Part shown: positions 1 to 8,609 of the stretch, one piece after another
How the letters are laid out: the number at the start of each line of letters is the position of its first letter
How positions within the stretch are numbered: position 1 is the stretch's first letter
Source of the DNA: CAYVQZ01 sp964453435
GTDB lineage: Bacteria; Abyssobacteria; SURF-5
Assembly: GCA_964453435.1 (NCBI GenBank)
Contig: CAYVQZ010000017.1
Location: forward strand, 11,197-75,196
Length of the DNA stretch: 64,000 nucleotides
Direction of reading: 5' to 3'
The notes under the pieces: generated by a model
The model's input: only the letters and a program-made list of their open reading frames with translations
Told to the model about the DNA's origin: nothing
Database searches by the model: none
Translations under genes and position numbers: made by a program

Positions 1-2
1 CA

Positions 3-437
3 GCCGACACGGGCGCAATTATTAATGAATACCTCATGCGGATGGCGGAAAACCTGCCGCTGTTCGAGAAATTTACGCTGAAGCGCGAACTGCAGAACCT
101 GACGCCGCAGGAATTGCACACGATATCGCTGATCGCCAAGATGGGCTCACCCAAGATGTCGGACCTCGCACGCAGGGGACACGTGACGCTCGGGACGATG
201 ACCGTTATGATAAATAAGCTGGTGAAGAAAGGATACGTGCGAAGAAACCGCGACGCGAACGACCGGCGGGTCGTTCGTGTCGGCCTGACTGGACGGGGAA
301 AACGGGCTGACACCGTCCATATGGACTTCCACAAGAATCTTATCGACCGGGTACTGACAGCGCTGACTGACTCGGAGCAGAGGCAGCTTGTGAGACTCGT
401 TCAGAAAGTCGTTGCATCGCTGGATGGAGAAGGGTGA
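3..437 (+). CDS. MarR-family transcriptional regulator, 5' end cut off by the window
   Basis: The reading frame is open to the first bases of the window, so the N-terminus is missing. The first ATG, at 36, lies within the expected fold and is probably not the true start. What remains is a winged-helix DNA-binding domain: a helix-turn-helix around MSDLARRGHVTLGTM and a wing with the family pattern NRDANDRRVVRV. MarR proteins act as dimers that bind operator DNA and release it when they bind small, often aromatic or lipid, ligands. The gene precedes three methyltransferase genes on the same strand, with 108 bases to the next start, and may control them (inference). I found no operator palindrome. 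Confidence 0.85.
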   Translation, partial: ADTGAIINEYLMRMAENLPLFEKFTLKRELQNLTPQELHTISLIAKMGSPKMSDLARRGHVTLGTMTVMINKLVKKGYVRRNRDANDRRVVRVGLTGRGKRADTVHMDFHKNLIDRVLTALTDSEQRQLVRLVQKVVASLDGEG

Positions 438-545
438 AAAAATTTTTGCTCCATTCATTTGATTATAAAACTATTGGAATCTCAAACTATCCACGCTCGA
501 TGAGAACTCCGGCTGCCGCCGGGGCGACGCGTAACTGATGCATAC

Positions 546-1232
546 ATGACAGAGAAGAAATCGACGCTCGTGCCGAAACGGCGAGAACACAAAACAGAAG
601 GGATCGGCGGCCGCGGGATGGCTGACCGTTATGCGAAGGCGCACTCGGGACATGCAAGATTGATGTACCGGGTGTTCCTGCGGGACATTCGCCGTTTTGA
701 ACCGAGAGGTCGGTTGCTCGAGGCGGGCGCCGGGTTGGGCATCCTCGCGGTGATGATGGCGAAGCAGAACCCAGGGGTCCGAATAACAGCTCTTGATGTA
801 TCGGCCGACATGCAAACCGCCGCAAGAACTTTTATCGAGGAAAGCGGGCTCGAGAAGAATGTGCAGTACGTGGTTGGCGACGTCAATGACAACGAGAGGC
901 TTCGCGGGCTGGGCACATTTGATTTTGTTTACTCGACCTTTTCCCTGCACCATTGGAGGGAGCCGGTGTCGTCGCTCGGAAATCTCCTGAATGTTTTGAA
1001 TGACGGCGGCATTCTGTACGTTCACGATTTCAAGCGCGTCTGGTGGGCATCGCTTCTGCCGCTTGGCGAAGGAGACAAGGATTCGATCAGGGCTTCGTAC
1101 ACTCCGGCGGAGATCAGGCAATTCATGTCCCGGTTGAATATCAGGGAATACGACGTGAAGACTTTCTTCCCGGGTTTCATTCAATCGGTTATTCTGAAAA
1201 AACAACCTTCTGCGGGGCGGAGGCAACCATGA
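546..1232 (+). CDS. class I SAM-dependent methyltransferase
   Basis: A 228-residue protein with the Rossmann methyltransferase signature. Motif I is LLEAGAGLGILAV (about residues 57-69), the acidic residue that binds the SAM ribose is in TALDVS (D84), and YSTFSLHHW matches motif IV/post-motif of the Methyltransf_11/25 group. The substrate cannot be read from the sequence. No clear Shine-Dalgarno precedes the ATG at 546; an internal ATG at 618 would still leave the whole SAM domain, so the start is uncertain. Its stop overlaps the next start (ATGA, 1229-1232), which indicates translational coupling to a second methyltransferase. Confidence 0.85.
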   Translation: MTEKKSTLVPKRREHKTEGIGGRGMADRYAKAHSGHARLMYRVFLRDIRRFEPRGRLLEAGAGLGILAVMMAKQNPGVRITALDVSADMQTAARTFIEESGLEKNVQYVVGDVNDNERLRGLGTFDFVYSTFSLHHWREPVSSLGNLLNVLNDGGILYVHDFKRVWWASLLPLGEGDKDSIRASYTPAEIRQFMSRLNIREYDVKTFFPGFIQSVILKKQPSAGRRQP

Positions 1233-1864
1233 AAGCGCAGACGAAGGGGATTCCCGTGTCGGGACTGTTCTCGTTGTTCTACGACGGGTACAACAAGCTG
1301 GGGGGGATGGGCGAGGCGTTTCGCAAGCAGATTGTTGACGTTGCCGAATTGAAACAAGGCGAGAGTGTTCTCGACTGTGGGTGCGGCACCGGCACGCTCG
1401 CAATCATCGCGAAGCGGCACGTCGGCCCCGAGGGACGCGTTTGCGGAGTGGACCTTTCTAAAGACCAATTGAAACGGGCGAGGAGCAAAGCGCAGAAAGA
1501 AGGCCTGGCCATCGAATTCCATGAGGGCTCAATCGACGAATTGCCATTTTCCGATAACAGCTTCGATGCCATATTCAGCACGCTGATGCTTCACCATGTC
1601 CCTGGGACCGTGAAGAGGAGCGCGTTCCGCCAGATGCGCAGAGTCTTGAAACCGAGCGGCAGAATCGTGGTCGCCGATTTCGGCCCTCCGGCTCATTTCT
1701 GGAGGTGGATGGTCTTTTCACCGCTCATGTTGATGTTCCTGGCAACCTCGTCAATGCGCGATAATCTCTTTAATCGGCTGCCCTCGCTGATGTCGGAATC
1801 GGGTTTGCAAATCGTCAACCAAAGAGTTGTCAAAGAAGTGGTGCATCTCATTCAGGCGGTTTAG
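1229..1864 (+). CDS. class I SAM-dependent methyltransferase (UbiE-like)
   Basis: A 211-residue methyltransferase starting at the ATG that overlaps the stop of the upstream gene (ATGA). Motif I is VLDCGCGTGTLAI (residues 47-59), the SAM acidic loop is GVDLS, and FSTLMLHHV and GRIVVADFG are typical of UbiE/COQ5-type enzymes that methylate quinones or similar small molecules. The frame extends upstream of 1229, but that part would lie inside the neighbour and carries no domain. The C-terminal part is short and hydrophobic (MVFSPLMLMFLATS), which may touch the membrane. It probably works in the same pathway as the gene before it; the substrate is unknown. Confidence 0.85.
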   Translation: MKAQTKGIPVSGLFSLFYDGYNKLGGMGEAFRKQIVDVAELKQGESVLDCGCGTGTLAIIAKRHVGPEGRVCGVDLSKDQLKRARSKAQKEGLAIEFHEGSIDELPFSDNSFDAIFSTLMLHHVPGTVKRSAFRQMRRVLKPSGRIVVADFGPPAHFWRWMVFSPLMLMFLATSSMRDNLFNRLPSLMSESGLQIVNQRVVKEVVHLIQAV

Positions 1865-2001
1865 TATCGGTTTTTGGGGAAACTGAAACCGAGGTATTGG
1901 TCTCAGGATGGGGTTGCGACCGGAGTGGCGGGGGAATCTGTCCTGGTCGGCTTCGTCAAGGATGATGGATACACTGTCTGCGAAACGAAGGTGGGAGGTT
2001 T

Positions 2002-2631
2002 ATGGATGGATACGATTACTTTCAGATAACCGCTCTGGTCGTATTTTACGTGATATTTCTCGGGAGGGCGCTGCAACTGTTTATGAGAGGGACAAACCCG
2101 TTCGCTCTCGGTATAGGGAAGAAGGGCTTGCGGGCTGCTCTCGAAGTCGCCTTCATGGCGGGACTGGTGATATGGACCGTCGAACTGGTTTCCCGTTCGC
2201 TCCGCCTGGGTTTCAGCTTCTTTCCCGAGGCGCTGCATGTTCCGCTGGCAGAGAGCGCTATTTTGAAAATGCCGGGAGTTGTCATGATTTCTGTGGGATT
2301 GCTTGTCTTTCTCCTCTCACTGGTTTCGTTTGGAGAGTCGTGGAGAATCGGGATTGACACCACCGGGCCCGGCGAATTGGTTACGGGGGGAATCTTTTCG
2401 GTGACAAGAAACCCGATTTTTCTGTTTCTTGATATGTACCTCATCGGCACATGGTTCATTTACTGCGATGTGTTCTTCGGGTTATTCGCTTTTGCAGCGA
2501 TAACCGGATGCCACTGGCAGATTCTGCAGGAAGAGAAATTTTTATCGGACCGATACGGAAAGCCGTATCAGGATTACAAGAAACACGTTGGAAGGTATTT
2601 TTCGTTTTGTTGCTTTCCGCCCGGCTCGTAG
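2002..2631 (+). CDS. isoprenylcysteine/phospholipid-type integral membrane methyltransferase
   Basis: A 209-residue membrane protein with about five transmembrane segments and the C-terminal signature of the ICMT/PEMT family: GPGELVTGGIFSVTRNP followed by a hydrophobic segment, EEKFLSDRYGKPYQDYKK and a final R. The family methylates lipid-like or prenylated substrates at the membrane using SAM. The start is set by a GGGAGG ribosome binding site at 1993-1998, four bases before the ATG. It follows two soluble methyltransferases and a MarR regulator, so a three-step methylation of a lipid, quinone or hopanoid-like molecule is possible (inference). It converges with the TetR gene, with 36 bases between stops. 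Confidence 0.85.
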   Translation: MDGYDYFQITALVVFYVIFLGRALQLFMRGTNPFALGIGKKGLRAALEVAFMAGLVIWTVELVSRSLRLGFSFFPEALHVPLAESAILKMPGVVMISVGLLVFLLSLVSFGESWRIGIDTTGPGELVTGGIFSVTRNPIFLFLDMYLIGTWFIYCDVFFGLFAFAAITGCHWQILQEEKFLSDRYGKPYQDYKKHVGRYFSFCCFPPGS

Positions 2632-2667
2632 TTTCACTGACAGCGAATTTGGGACCGGCGGCGCGGG

Positions 2668-3318
2668 CTACGTTCCTCCGGCTTTCGGGCCGGACCCCCG
2701 TCGTTCTTTCGTGCGCAGTTCAAACCGCCAGAGGTCAAGCACGGCTTCGACGGCCTGATCGAGCGAGTAGGCGTATTTCTCTTCGAATCCCGGCACGAGG
2801 TCGCGCACTATCCACATGCTCAGCACTGCCTCCATGCACCCGAGCAACAGCACAGCAATGATAGCGGGGTCCAGCTCCTTACGGTAGACTCCCCCGGCCT
2901 GGCCTTCCTTGATGACGTCCTCGATGAGTTCGAGGAAGTCGAGCAATTTGAACATTGCGGAACTCGTCAGGAACTTTGCGCTTTGCCTCAGTTCGACCAC
3001 GAGAATTTCGGCGAGATCGCGGTCGGTCTGTAACAGTCGAAACACGCTTGTAACGATCAAAACGATTTTCGAGTCGACGTCCTCCATCCTGTCTATTGCG
3101 GTCCGGAGCGTGCCGATCATCTCGCCGAATCGCTCGTTGAATATTCCGATGAGTATGTCGTCTTTGCTCTTGAAGTAGTTATAGATGGTTCCCGAGGCCA
3201 CTCCTGCCTGCGTTGCGATCTCCGCCGTCCTGGCATTGTAGTATCCCTTCTGAGCGAACGTTCTGGTGGCGGCGTCGAGGATGGCTTTTCGTATTTGTTC
3301 TGATTTCTTCCTGGCCAT
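2668..3318 (-). CDS. TetR/AcrR-family transcriptional regulator
   Basis: A 216-residue regulator. The N-terminal HTH is classic: IRKAILDAATRTFAQKGY, then TAEIATQAGVASGTIYNYF, residues about 8-46. The rest is the helical ligand-binding and dimer domain, which differs between TetR proteins. I chose the ATG at 3318 because the frame upstream of it has no family sequence. It is the last gene after surA-like, eno and ftsB on the same strand, separated from ftsB by 83 bases, and it converges with the methyltransferase cluster, whose regulator it might also be (inference). C-terminal residues are basic and low complexity. Confidence 0.9.
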   Translation of the reverse strand: MARKKSEQIRKAILDAATRTFAQKGYYNARTAEIATQAGVASGTIYNYFKSKDDILIGIFNERFGEMIGTLRTAIDRMEDVDSKIVLIVTSVFRLLQTDRDLAEILVVELRQSAKFLTSSAMFKLLDFLELIEDVIKEGQAGGVYRKELDPAIIAVLLLGCMEAVLSMWIVRDLVPGFEEKYAYSLDQAVEAVLDLWRFELRTKERRGSGPKAGGT

Positions 3319-3401
3319 CTCACAACCCGGAGTGTTTGAGTTTGTCCGTGACGTCGGAAGAGAACGGGAAAGGAGAATCAGGATCGGCGACCCGCCCAGA
3401 G

Positions 3402-3689
3402 TCACTTCGCCTTTTTGAAGCGGAAAATGGTCTCGCCCGGCCTGATCAGATGCAGTTTCTCGCGTGCAAGCCTTTCAATGCACTCGGGGTTCTCATTCTG
3501 AAGCGCGCGCATCCGCCTTGTCAGTTCTTCGCGTTCCGCCTCGAGTTCGATGATTTCCGCTTCGAGCCGTCTGATTTCTCTGTGATGCTCGAGATATGTG
3601 ACAAAACCGGGCCGAAGAACGTAGATGCACCCGGCGACGAGCACGATGAAGAGGAACCACCTCGAGATTTTCCGAACGGATATTCTCAT
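3402..3689 (-). CDS. ftsB: FtsB/DivIC-type cell division protein
   Basis: A 95-residue bitopic protein: a short basic cytoplasmic start, one membrane segment (WFLFIVLVAGCIYVL), then a periplasmic coiled coil (heptads through HREIRRLEAEIIELEAER) and the conserved end of the septum-formation-initiator family (ERLAREKLHLIRPGETIF). FtsB joins FtsL and FtsQ in the divisome and signals to septal peptidoglycan synthesis. The start overlaps the enolase stop by four bases (ATGA), and eno-ftsB adjacency is the arrangement known from many proteobacteria, which supports the call. Confidence 0.93.
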   Translation of the reverse strand: MRISVRKISRWFLFIVLVAGCIYVLRPGFVTYLEHHREIRRLEAEIIELEAEREELTRRMRALQNENPECIERLAREKLHLIRPGETIFRFKKAK

Positions 3690-4978
3690 CGATTCAACCG
3701 GAACACGTCTTTTCCGCCGAATTTCGCCACGTCAACGAGTTCTTCCTCTATCCGGAGCAACTGGTTGTATTTTGCAATCCTGTCGGAACGCGAAGCCGAC
3801 CCTGTCTTAATTTGTCCCGCATTCGTGGCCACGGCGACGTCCGCTATTGTTGAATCTTCCGTCTCCCCGCTGCGATGGGAGATGATTGAAGTGTATCCCG
3901 CGCCCGTGGCGAGTTCGATGGCTCTCAGTGTTTCGGTGACAGTGCCGATCTGATTCAGCTTGATAAGAATCGAGTTGGCGACCTTGTTCTCGATTCCCTT
4001 GCGAAGTCGTTCGGTGTTTGTCACGAAGAGGTCGTCGCCGACAATCTGAACTTGTTCGCCGAGTTTCTTTGTGAGCTCCTGCCAGCCGTCCCAATCGTTT
4101 TCCGCCAGGCCGTCTTCGATCGAGATAATCGGATACTTGCGAATCAGGTCCTTGTAGTAGTCTATCATCATGCCGACTGTTTTTTCGGGTTTCTTTTCGG
4201 CCCGGAGGACATATTTGCCGGAGGACTTTTTGAAGAACTCGCTGGCTGCGGCATCCAGGGCGACCAGGATGTCTTTTCCCGGGCTGTAACCGGCCGCTTT
4301 GATTGCGCTCACAATGAGGTCGAGCGCCTCGGCGTTCGAGCCGAGGTTCGGCGCGAAGCCTCCTTCGTCACCGACAGCGGTGACAAGGTTTTTCTTTGCC
4401 AGTATTTTTTTGAGAGAATGAAAGACCTCCACCCCTTTGCGCAGCGCTTCCCGGAAACTTTTGGCGCCCACCGGAACGATCATGAATTCCTGTATATCAA
4501 GGTTGTTGTCGGCGTGCTGTCCTCCATTGAGGATATTCATCATGGGCACCGGCAGCAGGCGGGCGTTCACGCCGCCAAGATATTGATACAAGGGCAGTCC
4601 GATCGCGGCGGCGGCGGCCTTTGCGGTGGCCATAGAGACCGCCAGTATTGCATTGGCGCCGAGCTTACCCTTGTTTGGGGTTCCGTCCAGTTCGACCATA
4701 GTCTCATCGACAACGATTTGCTGAGTCGCATCGAGTCCGACAATCTGCGGTCCAATGAGCTCGTTCACGTTCTGGACGGCTTTCATGACGCCTTTTCCGC
4801 CATATCGCTTCTTGTCGCCGTCCCGGAGCTCGACGGCCTCATGCTCACCGGTAGACGCGCCTGACGGGACTGCCGCCTGTCCCACGACACCACTGGCCAG
4901 CGTGACTTCCGCTTCAACGGTGGGATTGCCCCTCGAATCCAGAATTTCCCGGGCCTTCACGTCAATTATGGTGGTCAT
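3686..4978 (-). CDS. eno: enolase
   Basis: A full-length 430-residue enolase, which interconverts 2-phosphoglycerate and phosphoenolpyruvate in glycolysis. Visible signatures: AREILDSRGNPTVE at the start, the mobile loop PSGASTGEHEA, the metal-binding region VGDEGGFAPN, SIEDGLAENDWDGW, the catalytic lysine region SILIKLNQIGTVTET, and SHRSGETED. Nothing is missing. Only 16 bases separate it from the SurA-like gene upstream, and its stop overlaps the ftsB start, so the three genes are likely one transcript. Confidence 0.98.
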   Translation of the reverse strand: MTTIIDVKAREILDSRGNPTVEAEVTLASGVVGQAAVPSGASTGEHEAVELRDGDKKRYGGKGVMKAVQNVNELIGPQIVGLDATQQIVVDETMVELDGTPNKGKLGANAILAVSMATAKAAAAAIGLPLYQYLGGVNARLLPVPMMNILNGGQHADNNLDIQEFMIVPVGAKSFREALRKGVEVFHSLKKILAKKNLVTAVGDEGGFAPNLGSNAEALDLIVSAIKAAGYSPGKDILVALDAAASEFFKKSSGKYVLRAEKKPEKTVGMMIDYYKDLIRKYPIISIEDGLAENDWDGWQELTKKLGEQVQIVGDDLFVTNTERLRKGIENKVANSILIKLNQIGTVTETLRAIELATGAGYTSIISHRSGETEDSTIADVAVATNAGQIKTGSASRSDRIAKYNQLLRIEEELVDVAKFGGKDVFRLNR

Positions 4979-4994
4979 AATTCTCTTCCGCTCC

Positions 4995-5999
4995 CTAGAT
5001 TTTCACTTCGATGTATGCATCTTCCCGCAGTTTCTTGATCCATTCCTTGTATTTTTCGCTTCGTTTCTGCTCGCGGATGCGTTCTTCGATGACCGGCTTT
5101 GCCTCCTCGAACGACACTTTTCTGGCCGGGACGGCTTCCAACGCCTTCAATATGTGAAAACCGTACCCCGTCTGTATAACCGGGCTCACCTCACCCGTCT
5201 TGAGATTGAACGCAATTTGTTCCAACTCGGGAAGAATATCGTCAGCCCCGACGATTCCGATCACGCCGCCCCGGCTCTGGTAGGGACCCTCGGAGTATTG
5301 CTCTGCCAGCTTTGAAAACTCGATACCGTCATCGATCAGCGTACGCACCTGCTCGGCTTTCCGGCGTATCCGGCCGACCTCCTCCGGTGCGCTGCCACTG
5401 GGGATAGTGAAAAATATCTGGGCCAGATTGACCTTCGGCTGTGTCACGAACTCGTCGATTTTGGTTTTGTAGTATTCCTCGATCTCGTTGTCAGAGACTC
5501 GTATGTCCGCTCCCACGACGCGTCGGATGGTCTCCTGCACCAACAGTTGCTCGGCGACCTCATCGCGATACTCTCGATAGGTTATTCCCCTGGCCGCCAG
5601 CGCCTGAAAGAAATCATCTTCCGAGGGGAACCGGCTCTTGACGATTTCCACGCGCGCGTCGACCGCATTCTCGTCTGCCGTGATTCCCCTCGCCCTGGCC
5701 ACCTGCAGCACGAGCTTCGTGTCGATGGCCTGGTCGATAATGGTATTCCGCAGCTCATCCATTTTCTTTTTCAATTCGTCTCCGGCATACCTGGCGCGGT
5801 ATTCCTGCACGAGAGGCATCAATGTCTCGTTTATCTGGCTGACGAGAATCGCGTCTTTGTTCACAATGATCGCCACGCCGTCGATGACGCGAGGAAAAGC
5901 GGAAGGGGAAAGAAGCACAAGAACCAGGGAAGAGAGAATGCACGCCGCGATTGTGCGGCGGAGCTTGGTTTTTCCGGTTTCGCGCAAGTTCTTATCCAT
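4995..5999 (-). CDS. SurA/PpiC-type periplasmic peptidyl-prolyl isomerase
   Basis: A 334-residue chaperone with a signal sequence or membrane anchor (hydrophobic stretch about residues 15-35), a SurA N-terminal domain (residues about 38-165, opening with VIDGVAIIVNKDAILVSQIN) and one parvulin domain (about 190-290, including LAQIFFTIPSG, FSKLAEQYSEGP, RGGVIGIV, GYGFHILKA). E. coli SurA has two parvulin domains; this protein has one, as in many deltaproteobacterial relatives. It helps fold outer-membrane proteins, which points to a two-membrane cell. The ATG at 5999 places the signal peptide correctly; the frame upstream is unlike any signal. A strong promoter lies just upstream. Confidence 0.9.
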   Translation of the reverse strand: MDKNLRETGKTKLRRTIAACILSSLVLVLLSPSAFPRVIDGVAIIVNKDAILVSQINETLMPLVQEYRARYAGDELKKKMDELRNTIIDQAIDTKLVLQVARARGITADENAVDARVEIVKSRFPSEDDFFQALAARGITYREYRDEVAEQLLVQETIRRVVGADIRVSDNEIEEYYKTKIDEFVTQPKVNLAQIFFTIPSGSAPEEVGRIRRKAEQVRTLIDDGIEFSKLAEQYSEGPYQSRGGVIGIVGADDILPELEQIAFNLKTGEVSPVIQTGYGFHILKALEAVPARKVSFEEAKPVIEERIREQKRSEKYKEWIKKLREDAYIEVKI

Positions 6000-6014
6000 C
6001 GGAAGTTTATTAAA

Positions 6015-6043
6015 AGGATACCACAAAAAGGCCTTAGCGTCAA
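6015..6043 (-). promoter_or_regulatory. predicted sigma-70 promoter of surA-like/eno/ftsB
   Basis: On the minus strand TTGACG (6043-6038), a 17-base spacer and TATCCT (6020-6015), with TGG directly before the -10 (extended -10). It is 15 bases upstream of the SurA-like start, implying a very short leader. Confidence 0.6.
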
Positions 6044-6179
6044 CGTGGAGCGCAGCGCGGCAGGGGCCCGACCGTTTTTTTGTCCCGGACCGGAAACCGG
6101 CAAAACGGTCTTGCAACCCGTCACAAGGGAAAAGCGTTCTCTATCGGGGAACTTTGATTATCGGACGGATTCTTCCGGC

Positions 6180-7010
6180 TCAGTGCATCTCCCAGCCGCC
6201 GGTTATATTGATGGCCTGGCCGGTCATATAATCGGCGTCGTTCGAGCAAAGGAAGGCCACGACGCCGGCGACATCCTCGGGTGTGCCCGCCCTGCCGAGA
6301 GGAATGTTTTTAATTTTTTCCGCGACGATGTCGTTAACTGTGACTCCCGCCGCCTCCGCCATTTTCACGTGTCCCTCGCGCATCAGCTCGGTGTCGATAT
6401 ATCCGGGGCAGACAGCATTGACATTGATCTTGAAGGGGGCCACTTCAAGCGCCATGGTGCGAGTGAGCCCGATAACGGCCTGCTTGGCCGCAATGTAGGC
6501 TGCGAGGTAGATGGTGGGCGTCTTGGCGGTGCGGGATGAAAGGTTGACGATTTTGCCTCCTTCACCCTGCTCGATCATTCGCCGGGCCGCGGCGCGGGAG
6601 CAGAGGAACGTCCCGGTGGCATTAATATCAAGAGTGCGCTTCCATGCGGATTCCTCCATCATCAGCACGGGCGCCGCGCCGGGGCTTCCTCCCGCATTAT
6701 TCACCAGGATATCGATTTGTCCCAGTTCAGACACCGTTTGCTCAACCATCGCGTCGACTTCGTCGGTCTTGGTGACATCGCATTTGATTGCGATGGCGCG
6801 GACTCCGAGGGCGTTGATGCTATCGGCGGTCGATTGCAACTGGTCCCACGAACCCATCCCGTAATCGGGCGCATCTTCAAAGCGGGCGCAGATGTCGCTG
6901 ATTGCGATGTCGGCCCCTTCCATGGCCAGCCGCCGCGCGATTCCGGCGCCTATGCCGGTCGCTCTTCCGACCCCGGTCACCAACGCCACTTTCTTCTTGA
7001 ACCGGTCCAT
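6180..7010 (-). CDS. short-chain dehydrogenase/reductase (SDR)
   Basis: A 276-residue NAD(P)-dependent oxidoreductase. It has the cofactor motif VALVTGVGRATGIGAGIA, the NNAG motif (ILVNNAGG), the catalytic Ser in NLSSRT, the Y-x3-K pair in YIAAK, and the family end TGQAINITGGWEM. An insert between beta-2 and the next helix (FEDAPDYGMGSWDQLQS) is typical of the mycofactocin-like and related SDR subgroups but is not diagnostic. The start is at 7010 because GAGGAG is well spaced from it; the ATG at 7016 is an alternative two residues longer. It is divergent from a Tat-exported FAD enzyme. Substrate unknown. Confidence 0.88.
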   Translation of the reverse strand: MDRFKKKVALVTGVGRATGIGAGIARRLAMEGADIAISDICARFEDAPDYGMGSWDQLQSTADSINALGVRAIAIKCDVTKTDEVDAMVEQTVSELGQIDILVNNAGGSPGAAPVLMMEESAWKRTLDINATGTFLCSRAAARRMIEQGEGGKIVNLSSRTAKTPTIYLAAYIAAKQAVIGLTRTMALEVAPFKINVNAVCPGYIDTELMREGHVKMAEAAGVTVNDIVAEKIKNIPLGRAGTPEDVAGVVAFLCSNDADYMTGQAINITGGWEMH

Positions 7011-7059
7011 ACGCATGACTCCTCTTGTTTGGGTGCCCTCATTGGAAAGTATGTCATGT

Positions 7060-7088
7060 AGTATAATACAAGAAACCCGTTTCCCCAA
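7060..7088 (-). promoter_or_regulatory. predicted promoter of the SDR gene
   Basis: Minus strand TTGGGG (7088-7083), 17-base spacer, TATACT (7065-7060), about 50 bases before the SDR start, in the divergent spacer with the FAD oxidoreductase. The -35 is weak. Confidence 0.4.
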
Positions 7089-7184
7089 CCCAATGCCGTC
7101 ACGAAACTCTCCCTGCATTTGAAACATCAAAAGCGTTGAGACCGTGTGGGTGCGGAAGCGTTCCGGCCAAACGAGGAGATACAT

Positions 7185-8522
7185 ATGTATTCGCGTCGCA
7201 AATTTCTGTCCATGGTTGGGGCCGGCGCGGGAGCGTTGGCAGCGCCCGGCATTGCCGGCCTGGTGGCGCGTCGGGGAGGAGTCGAAAGAAATGAATTCCG
7301 AAAGGAGAGCCTTTGGACCTCCGAGACGGCCGGCATGGGGCCGATGCCTTTGCTCGAGGGTGACCGCGAATTCGACCTGGCGATAGTCGGAGGCGGCTAC
7401 ACGGGGCTTTCATGCGCATACTACGCCAAGAGACAACGTCCCGAATGGTCGGTCGCAGTGCTGGAGGCATACCGTATGGGTTCGGGAGCGAGCTCGCGCA
7501 ACTCGGGCGCCGTGTATGCGAGTTACCGGGGTCTCGATGATTCGGGCATGCCGCACCGAGGGTTTGAGCGGTTCTCGGGGTTCATCGAGGAAGAGGAAAT
7601 AGAGTGCGATTTCAGACACGCCTCGGTGCTCCACGTGTGCGCCACGAAGAGAGAGGCGGAGAAAGCGCGCTCTGCGATTGCGCCGGGAACGAAATGGATT
7701 GGTCCCGGTGAGTTACGGGAGAGCATCAACACCTCATATTATGAGGGCGCCGTCGAACACTCGGGATATTATTCCATTCACCCGGCGAAGCTTGTTTGGG
7801 GACTTGTGAAGGCTGCGCAGCGTCAGGGAGCGGAATTGTTCGAACATTCTCCCGTCTTGCGCGTGAAGGCGGCGACACCGGCCGAACTCATTACGCCGAA
7901 GGGAACAGTCCGGGCGAAACGCGTGTTCCTTGCGACGAATGCGCACACGCCGCGGTTGGGATTTCTCAAGTACGTGATGATGCCGGTCCATCAATTCACC
8001 CTCGCCACCCGAAAGCTGAGCGAGGAGGAAACGCGCGAGCTCGGGCTCGACCGCTGGTCGCTCAGGTTCGAGCACTATCTTCTGCCCGTAACGACGGATA
8101 TCACCCCGAGCGGCCACTTTTTCATCCGGATAGTGCTCGGCTACGCGAGCTTCAATTCGTGCGTATGGCGGGATATCGAGGGCGCGCGCGAGCTCGCGGC
8201 AAAAATGTTCAAACAGCGGTACCCCTGGGTTGGGGAGTTGAGACTGGAACGCGGCTGGCACGGAGTAACGGGCCATACGTTGAAAGCGCGCGAAATAGCT
8301 TCTCCCATCGAGAGCGACAATATTCACGCGAGCGTAGCATATAACGGGCTCGGCGTGATGCCCGGTCACAATAACGGCTACCTTTCTGCGTGTCGGATAA
8401 CGGGGCATGAGGAATCCGACATCCGCTATCTCGCCGGGCCCTCGGGTCACATTCCGATACCCGGCGAGTATTACAGGAGCGCAATCCTCAAGCCATTCAT
8501 GAAACTGGCGACACCGGTGTAA
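7185..8522 (+). CDS. Tat-exported FAD-dependent oxidoreductase (DAO/DadA family)
   Basis: A 445-residue protein. It begins with a twin-arginine signal (MYSRRKFLSM, then a hydrophobic Gly/Ala stretch to about residue 27), so the folded, cofactor-loaded enzyme should be exported. The FAD-binding motif is LAIVGGGYTGLSCAYY (about residues 65-80), followed by LEAYRMGSGASSRNSGAV, the glycine-rich loop typical of gamma-glutamylputrescine oxidase/DadA enzymes that oxidise amines or amino acids. The C-terminal part (GWHGVTGHTLKAREI, NGLGVMPGH) matches the same family. The start is fixed by GAGGAG at 7173-7178. A transposon begins four bases after its stop. Substrate unknown. Confidence 0.88.
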   Translation: MYSRRKFLSMVGAGAGALAAPGIAGLVARRGGVERNEFRKESLWTSETAGMGPMPLLEGDREFDLAIVGGGYTGLSCAYYAKRQRPEWSVAVLEAYRMGSGASSRNSGAVYASYRGLDDSGMPHRGFERFSGFIEEEEIECDFRHASVLHVCATKREAEKARSAIAPGTKWIGPGELRESINTSYYEGAVEHSGYYSIHPAKLVWGLVKAAQRQGAELFEHSPVLRVKAATPAELITPKGTVRAKRVFLATNAHTPRLGFLKYVMMPVHQFTLATRKLSEEETRELGLDRWSLRFEHYLLPVTTDITPSGHFFIRIVLGYASFNSCVWRDIEGARELAAKMFKQRYPWVGELRLERGWHGVTGHTLKAREIASPIESDNIHASVAYNGLGVMPGHNNGYLSACRITGHEESDIRYLAGPSGHIPIPGEYYRSAILKPFMKLATPV

Positions 8523-8525
8523 GCA

Positions 8526-8549
8526 GGGTCAGGTCTACGCATTTGACAA
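8526..8549 (+). repeat. left terminal inverted repeat of the RAYT element
   Basis: 24 bases starting GGGTCAGGTCTACGC that are the exact reverse complement of 9537-9560. They mark one end of the transposon; the upstream oxidoreductase stop codon ends at 8522. Confidence 0.9.
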
Positions 8550-8609
8550 ATCGGATGTCGCCATGATATACATGCCTCGTAAGAAGCAAGGCAATAGAGG
8601 AGCACGAAG

